A DNA stretch of 64,000 nucleotides from Candidatus Fermentithermobacillaceae bacterium (lineage in GTDB: Bacteria; Bacillota; Sulfobacillia; Fermentithermobacillales; Fermentithermobacillaceae): assembly GCA_012842685.1 (NCBI GenBank), contig DUSI01000044.1:1-64000 (forward strand), read 5' to 3'. The notes under the pieces were generated by a model that was not told the origin of the DNA, searched no databases, and worked only from the letters and a program-made list of their open reading frames with translations. Of the stretch, positions 1 to 9,400 are shown one piece after another. A program made the translations under genes and the position numbers. Numbering within the stretch: the first letter of the stretch is position 1; the number at the start of each line of letters is the position of its first letter.

Positions 1-35
1 CGCGGGAGACCAGATGTCTCCCGCGCGGTTTTCTT
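1..35 (+). terminator. Rho-independent terminator of a gene left of the window
   Basis: A perfect 10-bp stem (1-10 with 16-25) and a 5-base loop are followed by CGGTTTTCTT. The T-run lies on the right, so it fits a plus-strand transcript ending here; the gene it serves lies outside the window. It may also stop the converging aldehyde dehydrogenase transcript. Confidence 0.65.
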
Positions 36-71
36 GCCTATGACTGTGAATTGCTCAGACGCTGCATGCGG

Positions 72-1553
72 CTAGATCTTGTACATCCCTGACCGCTTTT
101 CTGCCAGGCTGATTATGATGCTCTTTACCTGCGTGTAGTGGTCCAGGACCATCTTGTGGTTCTCTCTGCCGATCCCCGACTTCTTGTAGCCTCCGAACGG
201 CGCGTGGAGCGGGTTGATGGAGTAGGTGTTGATCCACATCCTGCCCGTACGGACGCCCCGGGCCACGCGGAGCGCGCGGTTTATGTCCCTCGTCCACACT
301 CCTCCGGCAAGGCCGTATTCGCTGTCGTTGGCGATCCTTATGGCGTCTTCCTCGTCCTTGAATGGGATGACCGAGAGGACCGGTCCGAAGATCTCTTCCT
401 GGCAGATGCGCATATCGTTACGCGCGTCTGCGAATATCGTGGGGCTCATGAAGTAGCCTTTGGCAAGCTCGCCCTCGGTGACCCTGTGACCGCCGCAAAC
501 GAGCCTGGCCCCTTCTTCCTTGCCGATGTCCACGTAGCGGAGGACTTTTTCAAGTTGGGCGGCGCTGATAAGCGGACCCATTATAGTGTCGGGCTCCCAG
601 GGAAGGCCGACTTTGATGTTTCCGAAGACCCTCGTAAGGTCGTCAAGGAATCTCTCGTAGATGCTTTCCTGGACGAGAGCCCTGGAACCTGCGGAGCACG
701 CCTGGCCCATGTTTCGCAAGATGCCGTTTACGGCTCCCTCAATGGCTCTCTCCCAATTGCAGTCCTCGAAGAAGATGTTGGCAGACTTGCCTCCGAGCTC
801 GAGGGTGGCGGGGATCAGCTTGCAGGCAGCCGCTTCGGCGACCGTGTATCCGACCTCGGTGGAACCCGTGAAGGCCAGTTTGGTTATCCCCGGATGATCG
901 AGGAGGGCCTGCCCCGCGGTCGAGCCGCGCCCTGTGATGATGTTTACGACTCCCGGCGGGAGCACTTCCGACATGATCTTTCCGAGCTCGAGGAGAGTGA
1001 GCGGAGTCTCGGACGAGGGCTTGATGATGGTCGTGTTCCCTGCCGCGATGGCGGGAGCGATCTTCCAGGCCGCCATGGCTATGGGGAAATTCCACGGCAC
1101 GATCTGGCCCACCACGCCTATGGGCTCTCGGATGATGAGATTCAGAGTCTGCGGGTCCAGGTACGTGGCGCCGCCGTCTTCTGCCCTTATGACCGACGCA
1201 AAGTACCTGAACATGTCGACGACCCGGGGCAGGTCGCCTTCCGTCGTGTCCCTGATGGGCTTCCCGCTGTCCAAGGTCTCGATCATGGCGAGCCGCTTGG
1301 AGTCCTTCTCGATAAGATCGGCGATCTTGAGAAGAAGGTTTGCTCGCTGCTGGATGCTCGTGTTCTTCCACGTTTCGAAGGCATCCCAAGCTGCCTTGAC
1401 CGCCAAGTCCACGTCCTCGGCAGTTGCTTCAACGAACTCAGCCAGAACCTCTCCGTTGGCAGGGCAGCGGGTCGGTATTCTCTGGCCGGATGTCCCGTCT
1501 ACCCACTTTCCACCTATAAGCAGTCTGTATTGCCTGTCGATATCTGCTTTCAT
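72..1553 (-). CDS. NAD(P)-dependent aldehyde dehydrogenase (betaine-aldehyde dehydrogenase-like)
   Basis: This 493-residue protein is a full-length aldehyde dehydrogenase, a soluble enzyme oxidising aldehydes to acids with NAD(P). The active-site residues of the family are visible: Asn155 in PWNFP, Lys178 in IIKPS, the general base Glu252 in LELGGK and the nucleophile Cys286 in GQACSAGS. The cofactor loop FTGSTEVG is near 228-235, and the late EEIFGPV motif is present. The ATG start has AAAGGAG upstream in the minus direction. It looks monocistronic, with the tRNA operon diverging from it. The substrate cannot be read from sequence; betaine, aminobutyraldehyde or other aliphatic aldehydes are all possible. 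Confidence 0.95.
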   Translation of the reverse strand: MKADIDRQYRLLIGGKWVDGTSGQRIPTRCPANGEVLAEFVEATAEDVDLAVKAAWDAFETWKNTSIQQRANLLLKIADLIEKDSKRLAMIETLDSGKPIRDTTEGDLPRVVDMFRYFASVIRAEDGGATYLDPQTLNLIIREPIGVVGQIVPWNFPIAMAAWKIAPAIAAGNTTIIKPSSETPLTLLELGKIMSEVLPPGVVNIITGRGSTAGQALLDHPGITKLAFTGSTEVGYTVAEAAACKLIPATLELGGKSANIFFEDCNWERAIEGAVNGILRNMGQACSAGSRALVQESIYERFLDDLTRVFGNIKVGLPWEPDTIMGPLISAAQLEKVLRYVDIGKEEGARLVCGGHRVTEGELAKGYFMSPTIFADARNDMRICQEEIFGPVLSVIPFKDEEDAIRIANDSEYGLAGGVWTRDINRALRVARGVRTGRMWINTYSINPLHAPFGGYKKSGIGRENHKMVLDHYTQVKSIIISLAEKRSGMYKI

Positions 1554-1697
1554 GCAGGAGTCTCCTTTCGCGGGAGGTATTCTGAGATATTACCTAAGGA
1601 TAAGCTCTGAGATGTCAGACCCGGCGCAGGTGTCCGGTTCCGGGCATCTATGTGAAATTCGCCTGGGCACCTGTTGCATCCTTCCGGCGGCAGTCGC

Positions 1698-1726
1698 TTG
1701 ACCCGCCTGACGGTATCTTGTAAAAT
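1698..1726 (+). promoter_or_regulatory. Sigma-A promoter of the tRNA operon
   Basis: A -35 box TTGACC (1698-1703), a 17-base spacer and a -10 box TAAAAT (1721-1726) lie about 50 bases before the first tRNA. Spacing and match are near consensus, and seven close-packed tRNA genes follow on the same strand. Confidence 0.75.
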
Positions 1727-1776
1727 GTGTCGTGCGGCTCAAATAGCCGCTAAGGTTGTGTTTACGTGGATGACGC

Positions 1777-1850
1777 GCGGGTGTAGCTCAATGGTAGAGC
1801 CCCAGCCTTCCAAGCTGGTTGCGTGGGTTCGATTCCCATCACCCGCTCCA
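1777..1850 (+). tRNA. tRNA-Gly (anticodon TCC)
   Basis: A cloverleaf folds with a GCGGGTG/CACCCGC acceptor stem, an anticodon loop CTTCCAA, a GGTTCGATTCC T-arm and an encoded CCA at 1848-1850. It is the first gene of a seven-tRNA operon. Confidence 0.96.
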
Positions 1851-1852
1851 GT

Positions 1853-1928
1853 GCGCCTGTAGCTCAGGGGATAGAGCACCTGCCTTCTAAGCAGGGAGTC
1901 GTAGGTTCGATTCCTACCAGGCGCGCCA
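1853..1928 (+). tRNA. tRNA-Arg (anticodon TCT)
   Basis: The acceptor pairs GCGCCTG with CAGGCGC. The anticodon loop is CTTCTAA, the T-arm has GGTTCGATTCC, and CCA is encoded. It starts two bases after the previous tRNA. Confidence 0.96.
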
Positions 1929-1945
1929 TAATTCGAAAGATTTGT

Positions 1946-2023
1946 GGTGGATGTAGCTCAGTTGGTTAGAGCGCCAGGTTGTGGCCCTGGAGGTCACGGG
2001 TTCGAATCCCGTCATTCACCCCA
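1946..2023 (+). tRNA. tRNA-His (anticodon GTG)
   Basis: The acceptor GTGGATG/CATTCAC carries the extra 5' G (1946) opposite C73 that marks histidine tRNA. The anticodon loop TTGTGGC gives GTG, and CCA is encoded at 2021-2023. Confidence 0.96.
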
Positions 2024-2042
2024 ATTTTTGTTGAGAGTCGCG

Positions 2043-2119
2043 GCGCCCGTAGCTCAATTGGATAGAGTTGCAGACTTCGGATCTGAAGGTTGCAGGTTCG
2101 AGTCCTGCCGGGCGCGCCA
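2043..2119 (+). tRNA. tRNA-Arg (anticodon TCG)
   Basis: The acceptor pairs GCGCCCG with CGGGCGC. The anticodon loop CTTCGGA gives TCG, and CCA is encoded. It is the second arginine isoacceptor in this operon. Confidence 0.95.
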
Positions 2120-2125
2120 CGATTT

Positions 2126-2200
2126 TGGGGCGTCGCCAAGCGGTAAGGCATCAGCCTTTGGAGCTGACATTCGTAGGTTCGAATCCTACCGCCCCAGCCA
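2126..2200 (+). tRNA. tRNA-Gln (anticodon TTG)
   Basis: The acceptor pairs TGGGGCG with CGCCCCA. The anticodon loop CTTTGGA gives TTG. The D-loop is short, as is usual for glutamine tRNA, and CCA is encoded. Confidence 0.95.
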
Positions 2201-2208
2201 GGTTTGTT

Positions 2209-2283
2209 GGGCCATTAGCTCAGTGGTAGAGCACCCGCCTTTTAAGCGGGGAGTCGATGGTTCGAGTCCATCATGGCCCACCA
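2209..2283 (+). tRNA. tRNA-Lys (anticodon TTT)
   Basis: The acceptor pairs GGGCCAT with ATGGCCC. The anticodon loop CTTTTAA gives TTT. The discriminator is A and CCA is encoded at 2281-2283. Confidence 0.95.
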
Positions 2284-2305
2284 CTTTTCTCCCTCAGAGG
2301 GACAT

Positions 2306-2390
2306 GCGAGGGTGTCGGAACTGGCAGACGAGCTGGACTTAGGATCCAGTGCCGCAAGGCGTAGGGGTTCAAATCCCCTCCCTCGCACCA
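2306..2390 (+). tRNA. tRNA-Leu (anticodon TAG)
   Basis: An 85-base class II tRNA with a long variable arm. The acceptor pairs GCGAGGG with CCCTCGC, the anticodon loop CTTAGGA gives TAG, and CCA is encoded. It is the last gene of the tRNA operon; no strong terminator follows it. Confidence 0.95.
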
Positions 2391-2633
2391 ATCAGGCTCT
2401 TGTGCTTGAGCCCACGATTACTTAGTTAATCCTATTTATTTCATTATCCGCTCTGCCCGTTCATCCGGAGATGCCCTGTATCTGGCCAAAAATCGATGAA
2501 AAACGCCCTTTAGCAGGTATTTGCTTGCGCGGGTGCGAGTTTTCCCTGGTATTCAGCATTTGTGCCCGCTATTACGATAAAGCACATGTATCCACCCTAC
2601 CAAAACACCCTATGCACCGAGGAGGAACCCAGA

Positions 2634-4520
2634 TTGCGTCTCGACCGGCTCGCTCTAAAAAGCATCCGGGGAAGGGTACTACTAGGTTTTCTGCTGGTCA
2701 TCGTGCAGCTGGGAATATCCGTAGGCTATCTGTACGTGCAAATCTTGCGTTCTGTCGCGAGGATCAACGCCATCGAGAGGCGAGCGACTCAAGCTCTTCT
2801 TTCCAAGGATATCCTCTATTACGATTCGATGCTCGCTGCTGCTGTAGAAAAAGTTGTCCTAGACCCCGATGACGGCGCGGCGATGACCGTATACGAAGAA
2901 ATCGCGGAACGACGGGATGCCGCCATCAAGGCGGTTAGGAGCATGGCGGAGACGGAAGAAGACATCGCCGTGCTCCAGAGGGTCGACCAGATGAACGTGA
3001 CCCTTGTGCAGATGGAGACCGAAATGGTCTGGATGGCTCCTTCCGACCCGAGCGGGGCGCTCGCCCTTCTGACAGGGGACTATACGGTGCTCCGGAAGCA
3101 GTTCGCGGCGGAACTTGCCTCTTTTGAGCAGACGATGAACGAGGTCATGAAATCGGCGACTGCTCAGATCGTGAGGGAAGGCAACGCGGCCACCAAGATT
3201 GGTCTGGTTGCGGCCATATCAGGCATTGCGGTTGCCATCGCCATGGGCTTTTTCATCTCGAACGCGCTTGCCAAGCCCATCGTTGAGATAACTTCTCTTG
3301 CCGAAACCATCGCTTCAGGAGATCTCACGGTAGATGTGGCGGTAGGCGCTTCTCAGGACTCCGATGAGATCTCGAGGCTTAAGAGGGCTTTCAGAGAAAT
3401 GGTGGCTAACCTGCGGGCCTTTGTGGCGGGTGTCCAGGACTCGGCAAGCCAGGTGGCTGTTACCTCCGAGGAGCTGTCTGCCACCACGGAAGAGTCGGTC
3501 ACCGCGTCGGACCAGGTAGCTAGCGCAATCTCCAACATCGCCCAGACGGCCCAGGAACAAAGCGATCAAGCAGGTGGTCTGGCTTCGGCGATGGAGCAGC
3601 TGGTTAGGGCCATCGAACAGGTCGCGAGAGGCGCGGAAGTGCAGGCGGCGAGTGTCCAGCAGGCTGTGAACGAGCAGGATGAGATGCAAGCGGTGATCGA
3701 CGGAGTTGTAGACAAACTGCACCAGGTGGCAGATGTTACCACGAGCAACTCTGAAGGCGGCGCGCGGGGAATGGAGTCCATGGGTTACCTGGTAACCGGC
3801 ATGGGTAGGATAAGAGACTCTGTGATGAGCGTTGCCGGGAGGATACGCGAACTGAGCGAACTCTCCAGAGAGATCGGCGGGATCGTCACCGTCATCGACG
3901 AGATAGCGGCCCAGACGAACCTGCTGGCGCTGAACGCGGCTATAGAGGCAGCCCGCGCCGGAGAACACGGCAGGGGATTTGCGGTTGTGGCCGACGAGGT
4001 CAGGAACCTTGCCGAGAGGTCCTCGCGGGAAACCAAGTCCATAGCGGCTCTGATAAGCCGGATCGAGGCCGCCGTCGAACATGCGGTATCCTCCATAGGA
4101 GAGGCGACTAAGGAAACGGACGGGGGGAGCCTCCTCGTCCAGGAGACCAGCGCCGTGCTGGGTGAGATAGAGCAAAGCGCGCGTCACGCCGCGGAGCTGG
4201 TGGGCGAAATGCTCGAGGCTGCCTCGGCCCTGAAGGAGTCCGGTGCGCGTGTATCCCAGGCCATGGGCGAAATCGTGAGCGTTACCGAGGAAAACGCCGC
4301 TTCGACGGAAGAGATGGCTGCCAGTGCCGAGCAGGTACAGAGGCTCGTCGAAGTCGTGGCGGCTTCTTCTGAGGAGACCGCTGCAGCTTCCCAGGAAGTC
4401 TCGGCTTCCGTGGAGGAGATGAAGAGGTCGTCGGAGCAGGTAAGCCGGGCGGCACAAGAGCTGGCCGAGATGGCGGCAAGGCTTATGGAGGCCGTCGGCG
4501 GGTTCAAGGTGAGCGTGTAG
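2634..4520 (+). CDS. Methyl-accepting chemotaxis protein (transmembrane chemoreceptor)
   Basis: This 628-residue chemoreceptor would sense a signal outside the membrane and control CheA kinase. An N-terminal membrane helix (about 12-35) is followed by a helical sensor domain of about 150 residues, a second membrane helix near 180-200, a HAMP linker, and a long methylated coiled coil. The highly conserved signalling tip ([20 protein letters not shown]) is at about 425-445. I chose the TTG at 2634 because AGGAGG (2620-2625) sits 8 bases before it; the ATG at 2562 has no such site. No che genes are nearby. A weak stem at 4548-4572 follows. Confidence 0.93.
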   Translation: MRLDRLALKSIRGRVLLGFLLVIVQLGISVGYLYVQILRSVARINAIERRATQALLSKDILYYDSMLAAAVEKVVLDPDDGAAMTVYEEIAERRDAAIKAVRSMAETEEDIAVLQRVDQMNVTLVQMETEMVWMAPSDPSGALALLTGDYTVLRKQFAAELASFEQTMNEVMKSATAQIVREGNAATKIGLVAAISGIAVAIAMGFFISNALAKPIVEITSLAETIASGDLTVDVAVGASQDSDEISRLKRAFREMVANLRAFVAGVQDSASQVAVTSEELSATTEESVTASDQVASAISNIAQTAQEQSDQAGGLASAMEQLVRAIEQVARGAEVQAASVQQAVNEQDEMQAVIDGVVDKLHQVADVTTSNSEGGARGMESMGYLVTGMGRIRDSVMSVAGRIRELSELSREIGGIVTVIDEIAAQTNLLALNAAIEAARAGEHGRGFAVVADEVRNLAERSSRETKSIAALISRIEAAVEHAVSSIGEATKETDGGSLLVQETSAVLGEIEQSARHAAELVGEMLEAASALKESGARVSQAMGEIVSVTEENAASTEEMAASAEQVQRLVEVVAASSEETAAASQEVSASVEEMKRSSEQVSRAAQELAEMAARLMEAVGGFKVSV

Positions 4521-4547
4521 GCTAAGAGCGGATGAGCCTTGTTGATC

Positions 4548-4580
4548 GGGGCGGTGCCGGGTGCGCCGCCCCTTAGGTTT
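4548..4580 (+). terminator. Probable terminator after the chemoreceptor gene
   Basis: A 7-bp GC stem (4548-4554 with 4566-4572) is followed by TTAGGTTTTG. The T-run is broken, so termination may be partial. Confidence 0.45.
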
Positions 4581-4732
4581 TGTGGGTGTTTTCCCAGGTC
4601 TTGGACGGGTCCTCAAAGCATTTCCGCGAGCTTCTTGGCTGCGCAAAGGACACTAGGCGCCTCTTAGCGAACGCTATCTTGGGGCAATATCTGTGCTTCG
4701 AGGTGTGGATTAAGCCGAGGGAGGGCGGATGG

Positions 4733-6142
4733 ATGAAATTCGAAATCTTACTTAAGAATGGACGAGTCATAGACCCCCTTACCGGACTTGACGGCAGAAA
4801 TGACGTAGGTATCAGGCACGGTAAGATAGCGGCTGTGGCTCCTTGCCTTTCGGCGGCTGACGCCGACAGCGTTATCGACGTAGAAGGCTATATAGTCATG
4901 CCGGGAGTCATCGATTCCCACGTCCACGTCTCCACCGAAGAGAGATGGATAGGGTTTTCCATGATGGCGAGCGTGGGCGTGATAACAGCCGTAGATTTCG
5001 GAGGACCCATCGAAAACACAGTGAAAGGACTCGCCACATGCGGGTGCGGCATGAGTATAGCGGGCCTCCACACCGTCACGCCGGGGCGGAACACGAAGGA
5101 TAGGGATCCAAGCGTAGAAGAGCTTTCGGAGATTGCGGACGGGGCCCTGGCAAATGGTGCCCTGGGCCTCAAGATAGTCGGCGGCCACAGCCCGGCGACG
5201 CCGGAAGCTACCGCCCGGATAGTCGAAGTGGCCAACAAGAAAGGTTGCTACGTTGCATTTCACGTCGGCACCACGAGACACGGCAGCGACATCGAAGGCC
5301 TGCGGGAAGCCGTCGAGCTGGCCGGTAAGAACCGTCTCCACATCGCCCACGTGAACAGCTACTGTCGCGGGCTGCACATGACACCTGCGGCAGAAGCGCT
5401 GGAAGCCGTGGAGCTCTTGAAGACCCACAGGAATCTGGTGTCCGAGTCCTACCTGGGGACGATAAACGGTACGTCTGCCCACATTAAGGACGGGCTGCCT
5501 ACTAGCCACGTGACGAGGAACTGCCTGAGGATGGGCGGCTATACGCCCGACGAGAAAGGTATGGGTGAAGCGATCCTGGGCGGATGGGCGCTCATCCAGG
5601 TGGTGCGCGGAGGGAAGATGGAGCTCGTGACGGGCGAGGAAGGGTACCGGATATGGAAGGATGCGGGGACCATGACCGGCGTGAGCTTCCCCGTGAACGA
5701 CACGACTGCAATGCACATACTGGCTACGGCCAAGATGGAGGGCAGCGGCGAGTTCGTGGTCGATGCGATAAGCACCGACGGTGGTGCTATACCGAGAAAT
5801 GTTCAGCTGGAGAGAGGCGCGGCCCTGGTCCGGCTTGGAGCCCTGACCTGGCCTGAACTGGTTAGAAAGCTGACCCTGAATCCGGCCCGGATGTTCGGCT
5901 TTGAGCGCAAAGGGGCCCTGGCAGAGGGCTTTGACGGAGACGTAACAGTGGCTGACCCTGTAACTGGGCGCGCCTACCTCGGGATCTCCCGCGGGCAAGT
6001 GATAATGATCGACGGCGTCGTGGTGGGGAAAGGCGGCCACCTGCTAGCGGCTACGCAAGAAGGTGCCGCGAAAGCCAAGGAGCTTGGCCTGTCTTCGGAA
6101 ACAGTGGACCTCGGGAAGAGCCTTTTCTACACAAGAACCTAG
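4733..6142 (+). CDS. Metal-dependent amidohydrolase (dihydroorotase/D-aminoacylase-like superfamily)
   Basis: This 469-residue protein has the amidohydrolase layout: an N-terminal beta-sandwich strand (NGRVIDPLTG), the metal motif DSHVHV after it, a TIM barrel with later histidines (VAFHVGTTRHG, HIAHVNSY), an aspartate in AISTDGG, and a C-terminal strand returning to the sandwich. It probably hydrolyses a C-N bond in a cyclic amide or N-acyl amino acid. The ATG at 4733 follows GAGGGAGGG at the right distance; an upstream in-frame ATG at 4580 lacks a ribosome site. It stands alone between a chemoreceptor and convergent genes. The exact substrate is unknown. Confidence 0.88.
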   Translation: MKFEILLKNGRVIDPLTGLDGRNDVGIRHGKIAAVAPCLSAADADSVIDVEGYIVMPGVIDSHVHVSTEERWIGFSMMASVGVITAVDFGGPIENTVKGLATCGCGMSIAGLHTVTPGRNTKDRDPSVEELSEIADGALANGALGLKIVGGHSPATPEATARIVEVANKKGCYVAFHVGTTRHGSDIEGLREAVELAGKNRLHIAHVNSYCRGLHMTPAAEALEAVELLKTHRNLVSESYLGTINGTSAHIKDGLPTSHVTRNCLRMGGYTPDEKGMGEAILGGWALIQVVRGGKMELVTGEEGYRIWKDAGTMTGVSFPVNDTTAMHILATAKMEGSGEFVVDAISTDGGAIPRNVQLERGAALVRLGALTWPELVRKLTLNPARMFGFERKGALAEGFDGDVTVADPVTGRAYLGISRGQVIMIDGVVVGKGGHLLAATQEGAAKAKELGLSSETVDLGKSLFYTRT

Positions 6143-6230
6143 GGCTGCCGGGACGGCGCTTCCCGGCCTTAGAGATCCATGGGCAGAGGTCACCCGGAAA
6201 CAAGATGCCGGGTACCATTCGTCTCAAAAT

Positions 6231-6261
6231 GGCAAGGGTGCGGGTAAACCGCACCCTTGCC
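6231..6261 (-). terminator. Terminator of the minus-strand membrane operon
   Basis: A perfect 13-bp stem (6231-6243 with 6249-6261) closes a five-base loop. Read on the minus strand it is followed by ATTTTGAG, so it ends the 6281-9184 operon. A second hairpin (6147-6153 with 6161-6167) follows the plus-strand amidohydrolase. Confidence 0.8.
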
Positions 6262-6280
6262 CTCCAAGTGCCTATTTGAC

Positions 6281-6898
6281 CTACGAAATGATCTTCAGCC
6301 AGTCCCTGAGCAGGAACTGCATCTGAGAAATGAGAAGCGACAGCCTCCCCTGCACTGCCGAGCCGAATGCCGCGCCGAAGCAGAGCATCAGCACCCACCT
6401 GCCCAGCCTGCCGGCGATCTGAGACGCTTTGTTCGGCTTGAAAGTGAAGAAGAAGTAAACCAGCGCAAACGCTGTGCCTAGAGACAGCACCAGGTTGTTG
6501 AAGACGCCTCCAATCCCTGGGGCTTTCAAGCTGATAATGCTGGCCTGAATTTGCCTCACGAAATCGCTTTCAATCGCCTTCATGGAGAGAGCCGAACCTA
6601 TGCCCATGAGGAGCGCCATCGGATACCGGGCTATCCATCCGTACTGCTTAGAAAGTCGGGTGAAGAGCAGGACTCCCAGGAGCATGGGGATGACCACCGA
6701 GGTCTCGCCTGCCTCCGTCAGAGGTCCCCAGGCCTGGCGCTTCAGGGTGTTGAACGCCACGACCAGGCTGTATCCTGCGGCCAGCCCCACGTAGAGGTTC
6801 TGAAAGGCCCTGAAAAACCGGTTTTCTTTCCAGAGGAAGCTGTATATGGCGAATGTGCAGAGGGCTCCGGCCCATACTTTCGCTGCTGCCAGGTCCAT
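6281..6898 (-). CDS. Polytopic membrane protein of unknown function (last gene of a four-gene membrane operon)
   Basis: This 205-residue protein has about five hydrophobic segments (near 7-22, 34-52, 68-85, 130-150 and 165-185) separated by short basic loops, and no catalytic motif I recognise. It has no signal peptide or soluble domain. The ATG at 6898 follows GGGGAGGG on the minus strand. It is the promoter-distal gene of an operon in which all four products are membrane proteins, so it is probably a structural or transport subunit of one complex. That role is inference from context only. Confidence 0.75.
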   Translation of the reverse strand: MDLAAAKVWAGALCTFAIYSFLWKENRFFRAFQNLYVGLAAGYSLVVAFNTLKRQAWGPLTEAGETSVVIPMLLGVLLFTRLSKQYGWIARYPMALLMGIGSALSMKAIESDFVRQIQASIISLKAPGIGGVFNNLVLSLGTAFALVYFFFTFKPNKASQIAGRLGRWVLMLCFGAAFGSAVQGRLSLLISQMQFLLRDWLKIIS

Positions 6899-6911
6899 GT
6901 CTTACCCTCCC

Positions 6912-7751
6912 CTAACCTCTCTTCTTGGCCTTCTGTTCTTTGCGCTCGACAAAGAACAGAAGGTTTCCGGCCACGACGAAAAGCACTACCACGATATGGC
7001 CCAGGGACTGAGCGTCCATGGCGGCGGTTGCAGGACCCGGCATGCCGACCGCGATCTCGTATTCGGCTGCCGACTTAAGACCACCACCCAAGAGGCCTAC
7101 CAGCTGGCCCGATTGGAGATAAGGTACGTTCTGCGGACCCATGACTGCCACCACACCGCATCCAAGCGGAACGTTGTACCGGGTGACAACCTGTCTGATC
7201 CATTCGGCGGGCCCTGGGATTCCGGTGGCAAACTCCGCAATGAAATCAAAGTCACCGGCGGTCTTTATGCCCTGCATAATAGGGTACGAGGTCAGGGGAT
7301 TGCCCCGAATGTCGGTGGGGAACACCTGAGCGATGTCTTGGGCGAAGGCCGAGATGGCTGTCTCGCCGCCTGCAGCATAGCCAAGGAGCAGGATATCTTC
7401 GCCGTACACTTTCCCGGCTTTTTCCCACTTCTCGATCGATTTCAGGGCGTAGTTGAGTCCGGTATCTACGAATGCGACCTCAACGACCCTAACGCCCTTG
7501 GATAGGGCATGAGCCAGCACTATCTGGGCCTGAGGATCGACGTCCGGTCCTCCGCCGATGGAATAGTCGAACACGAGGAGCATCCTGTCGCCAGGATTGA
7601 GTTTCTCGACGGCTGCAACAAACTGGGCGGTCGCCTCCGTAACGTCAACCGGGATACCCAGCGGACTTATAAGGGGCGTCACGACGACGAAAAGGAGGAG
7701 GGCATACAGCCAGCGCCTGTCCAGGTTTCCAAACCACTTGATCACGTCCAC
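6912..7751 (-). CDS. Membrane-anchored protein of unknown function, TM-ectodomain-TM
   Basis: This 279-residue protein has one membrane helix near 13-32, a globular domain of about 200 residues, and a second helix near the C-terminus (HIVVVLFVVAGNLLFF) ending in a Lys/Arg-rich tail. The middle part has Rossmann-like alternating strands (RMLLVFDYS, VRVVEVAFVD, DILLLGYAAGG) and contains GGETA. No family is certain. I chose the GTG at 7751 because AGGAG lies 9 bases upstream; a GTG at 7760 is too close to that site. It sits 13 bases after the preceding gene, and its layout matches that of the first gene of the operon. Confidence 0.72.
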   Translation of the reverse strand: MDVIKWFGNLDRRWLYALLLFVVVTPLISPLGIPVDVTEATAQFVAAVEKLNPGDRMLLVFDYSIGGGPDVDPQAQIVLAHALSKGVRVVEVAFVDTGLNYALKSIEKWEKAGKVYGEDILLLGYAAGGETAISAFAQDIAQVFPTDIRGNPLTSYPIMQGIKTAGDFDFIAEFATGIPGPAEWIRQVVTRYNVPLGCGVVAVMGPQNVPYLQSGQLVGLLGGGLKSAAEYEIAVGMPGPATAAMDAQSLGHIVVVLFVVAGNLLFFVERKEQKAKKRG

Positions 7752-7763
7752 CCTCGCCACCTC

Positions 7764-8393
7764 CTATTCTCCACCGAAGTAGGACCTGTCGATCCCGACG
7801 ATGACGCGGAAGCCCGTGAGGACCATTCCCAGCGCGGCTCCTATCATGATCGCGCGGTTTCCAGCCACGTTGGCGTAGCTCATAAACCATGAACTCGCCC
7901 TGGGGAAGAAGGGCGATACCATTGTCATGAGAGGAGCGTTTCCGAGCATAACCAGGAGTCCCGAGACCAGAAGGAACATCGCGTCTACGTTTCTGGCTCT
8001 GAATGCCCTCCTCGCCGCTGAAGCGATGAAGAAAATCATGATGGAGAACATAGCCGTGCCCAAGGGAAGGTACAATCCGTCGAATAGGAACGTGTATATA
8101 TCGCTGAGGAGAGTGCCTTTGGCCGCGAAGCCCGTCACGACCATTGACAGGATGCCGGCGTACATAACCCACGACATCCACGCGTCGGGGTGTTTGGAGC
8201 GGATCCTGCGTCCATGGATGACGATGAGATTTGCGGCCGCAAGGCCCATTGCGAAAGCGGATATGATGCTTCCCCAGTTTTGGGCTTTAGTGGCTATTAC
8301 CGAAACTCCGGGAGCCATATCTTTGAAGAAATACTCGAACAGGATGAGTGCTCCCGCGATGAACCCGATTGCGATGGGGACTTCCTTCCGCAC
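7764..8393 (-). CDS. Six-helix membrane protein of unknown function
   Basis: This 209-residue protein contains roughly six hydrophobic segments with Gly/Ala-rich stretches (GSIISAFAMGLAAANL, WVMYAGILSMVVTGFAAKG). It has no recognised transporter signature. It starts with GTG at 8393 after GCGAGGTG and ends inside the ribosome site of the next gene, so the two are probably translationally coupled. With 6281-6898 it supplies the polytopic half of the operon. Confidence 0.74.
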   Translation of the reverse strand: MRKEVPIAIGFIAGALILFEYFFKDMAPGVSVIATKAQNWGSIISAFAMGLAAANLIVIHGRRIRSKHPDAWMSWVMYAGILSMVVTGFAAKGTLLSDIYTFLFDGLYLPLGTAMFSIMIFFIASAARRAFRARNVDAMFLLVSGLLVMLGNAPLMTMVSPFFPRASSWFMSYANVAGNRAIMIGAALGMVLTGFRVIVGIDRSYFGGE

Positions 8394-8410
8394 GGTCTAC
8401 ACCTCGCTTT

Positions 8411-9184
8411 CTACTTCTTCAGCCAGTCGACCATGGCGGTACTGCCGAACGTGGCCATGATCGAACCGAGGATGATTATGACCATGGCCGCCAGCTTGCC
8501 CCAGTCTTGAGCAGCGAGGTTGCCGATCTTAATGGGGTCTCTAGATAGGTAGGCTCCCCCGGCGAATATCTCCTCACCGATCAGCGTGTAGTCGCAAGCG
8601 GCGACGAAGAAGGGGATCTGGGCGGTACGGGCGGTGCCCGCGATAGTGACCGCACCGACTTGTGCTGCTCCTTCCGCCAGCATCATGGACTCTGCCTGGA
8701 ATTCACCGATGAAGACAACGCTCGCTACTTTCTCGGTGTTCATGATCGAGAGACAAGCTGCCGCAAATGCAAACTGCTCTGCCGAAAGGAACTGGACCAT
8801 CTCAGGCTTGACTCTATCTGCCTTGCCTTCTTCAAGGTAAGACTGCTGGACGATGGCTTCTGCCACAGGGTAAACGTTTGCCGCCGCTATACCGACCCTC
8901 AGTTCAGTGTCGTAGCGGGCGGTCATCTTGGCTACATGCCCCAAGATCTCCAGGCCGGCGATGTTTTGGGCGGCTCCGGCAGTGTTGATCTCGGTTCTTC
9001 CCGGCACGTAAAACACAGGTCTACCGAGCTCAGTAGCCCTGCCTACCGCTTCCTCAATCGCGTCCAGGCCGGGGATCCTGCGGACAAACGGCGTCTTGCC
9101 GGTCTTGGCTTGCCTCATGTAGTAGATGGCGGTCGCCAAGAACAGCACGAAAAACAAGAAGGTGGTCTGCTTTCCGGCTACCAA
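8411..9184 (-). CDS. DUF6754-like membrane protein, first gene of the membrane operon
   Basis: This 257-residue protein has an N-terminal helix (about 7-23), a soluble domain of about 200 residues and a C-terminal helix (about 230-250). The soluble part resembles DUF6754 (GLDAIEEAVGRATELGRP, a following YVPG, and later a conserved GEEIFAGGAYLS); this is recognition from memory, not a search. It starts with TTG at 9184 after a G-run on the minus strand and leads a tight four-gene operon (gaps 17, 12 and 13 bases). Function is unknown. The side of the membrane on which the soluble domain lies cannot be fixed by eye. Confidence 0.74.
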   Translation of the reverse strand: MVAGKQTTFLFFVLFLATAIYYMRQAKTGKTPFVRRIPGLDAIEEAVGRATELGRPVFYVPGRTEINTAGAAQNIAGLEILGHVAKMTARYDTELRVGIAAANVYPVAEAIVQQSYLEEGKADRVKPEMVQFLSAEQFAFAAACLSIMNTEKVASVVFIGEFQAESMMLAEGAAQVGAVTIAGTARTAQIPFFVAACDYTLIGEEIFAGGAYLSRDPIKIGNLAAQDWGKLAAMVIIILGSIMATFGSTAMVDWLKK

Positions 9185-9372
9185 TACGTGGCACCCCCCC
9201 AGGGATTGGTAATGGCAGCTCTGTTCTATGCCGGGATGTCAGATCCTGCATGGAAACGTATGAATTTACTGGCGAGTGTAAGATCTGGGGGTATAGGTCT
9301 ATATGGCAGGCAGGTATATCGAGGTCAAGGTAAGCAATCTCTCATTGGCCGAGTATCTGATGTTAAGAAAGG

Positions 9373-9400
9373 CCAAGTAGTGCCATGGCTTGCCCTTCTT
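9373..9400 (-). terminator. Possible terminator after the lipoprotein gene
   Basis: On the minus strand AAGGGCAAG pairs with CTTGGCCTT with one mismatch across an 11-base loop and is followed by TCTTAAC. It lies directly downstream of the lipoprotein stop. Confidence 0.35.

Noticed and set aside
138-1610. 490-codon frame antisense to aldehyde dehydrogenase
   Set aside because: No ribosome site or homology, and the opposite strand carries an intact enzyme with all active-site residues. GC-rich codon bias opens the antisense frame.
1944-2342. Open reading frame across the tRNA cluster
   Set aside because: It is read through consecutive tRNA genes; its odd low-complexity product (VAQLVRAPG) is a common artefact of tRNA sequence.
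3315-4646. Long frame antisense to the chemoreceptor
   Set aside because: Shadow of the real gene; the product is rich in His, Arg and Leu with no recognisable domain.
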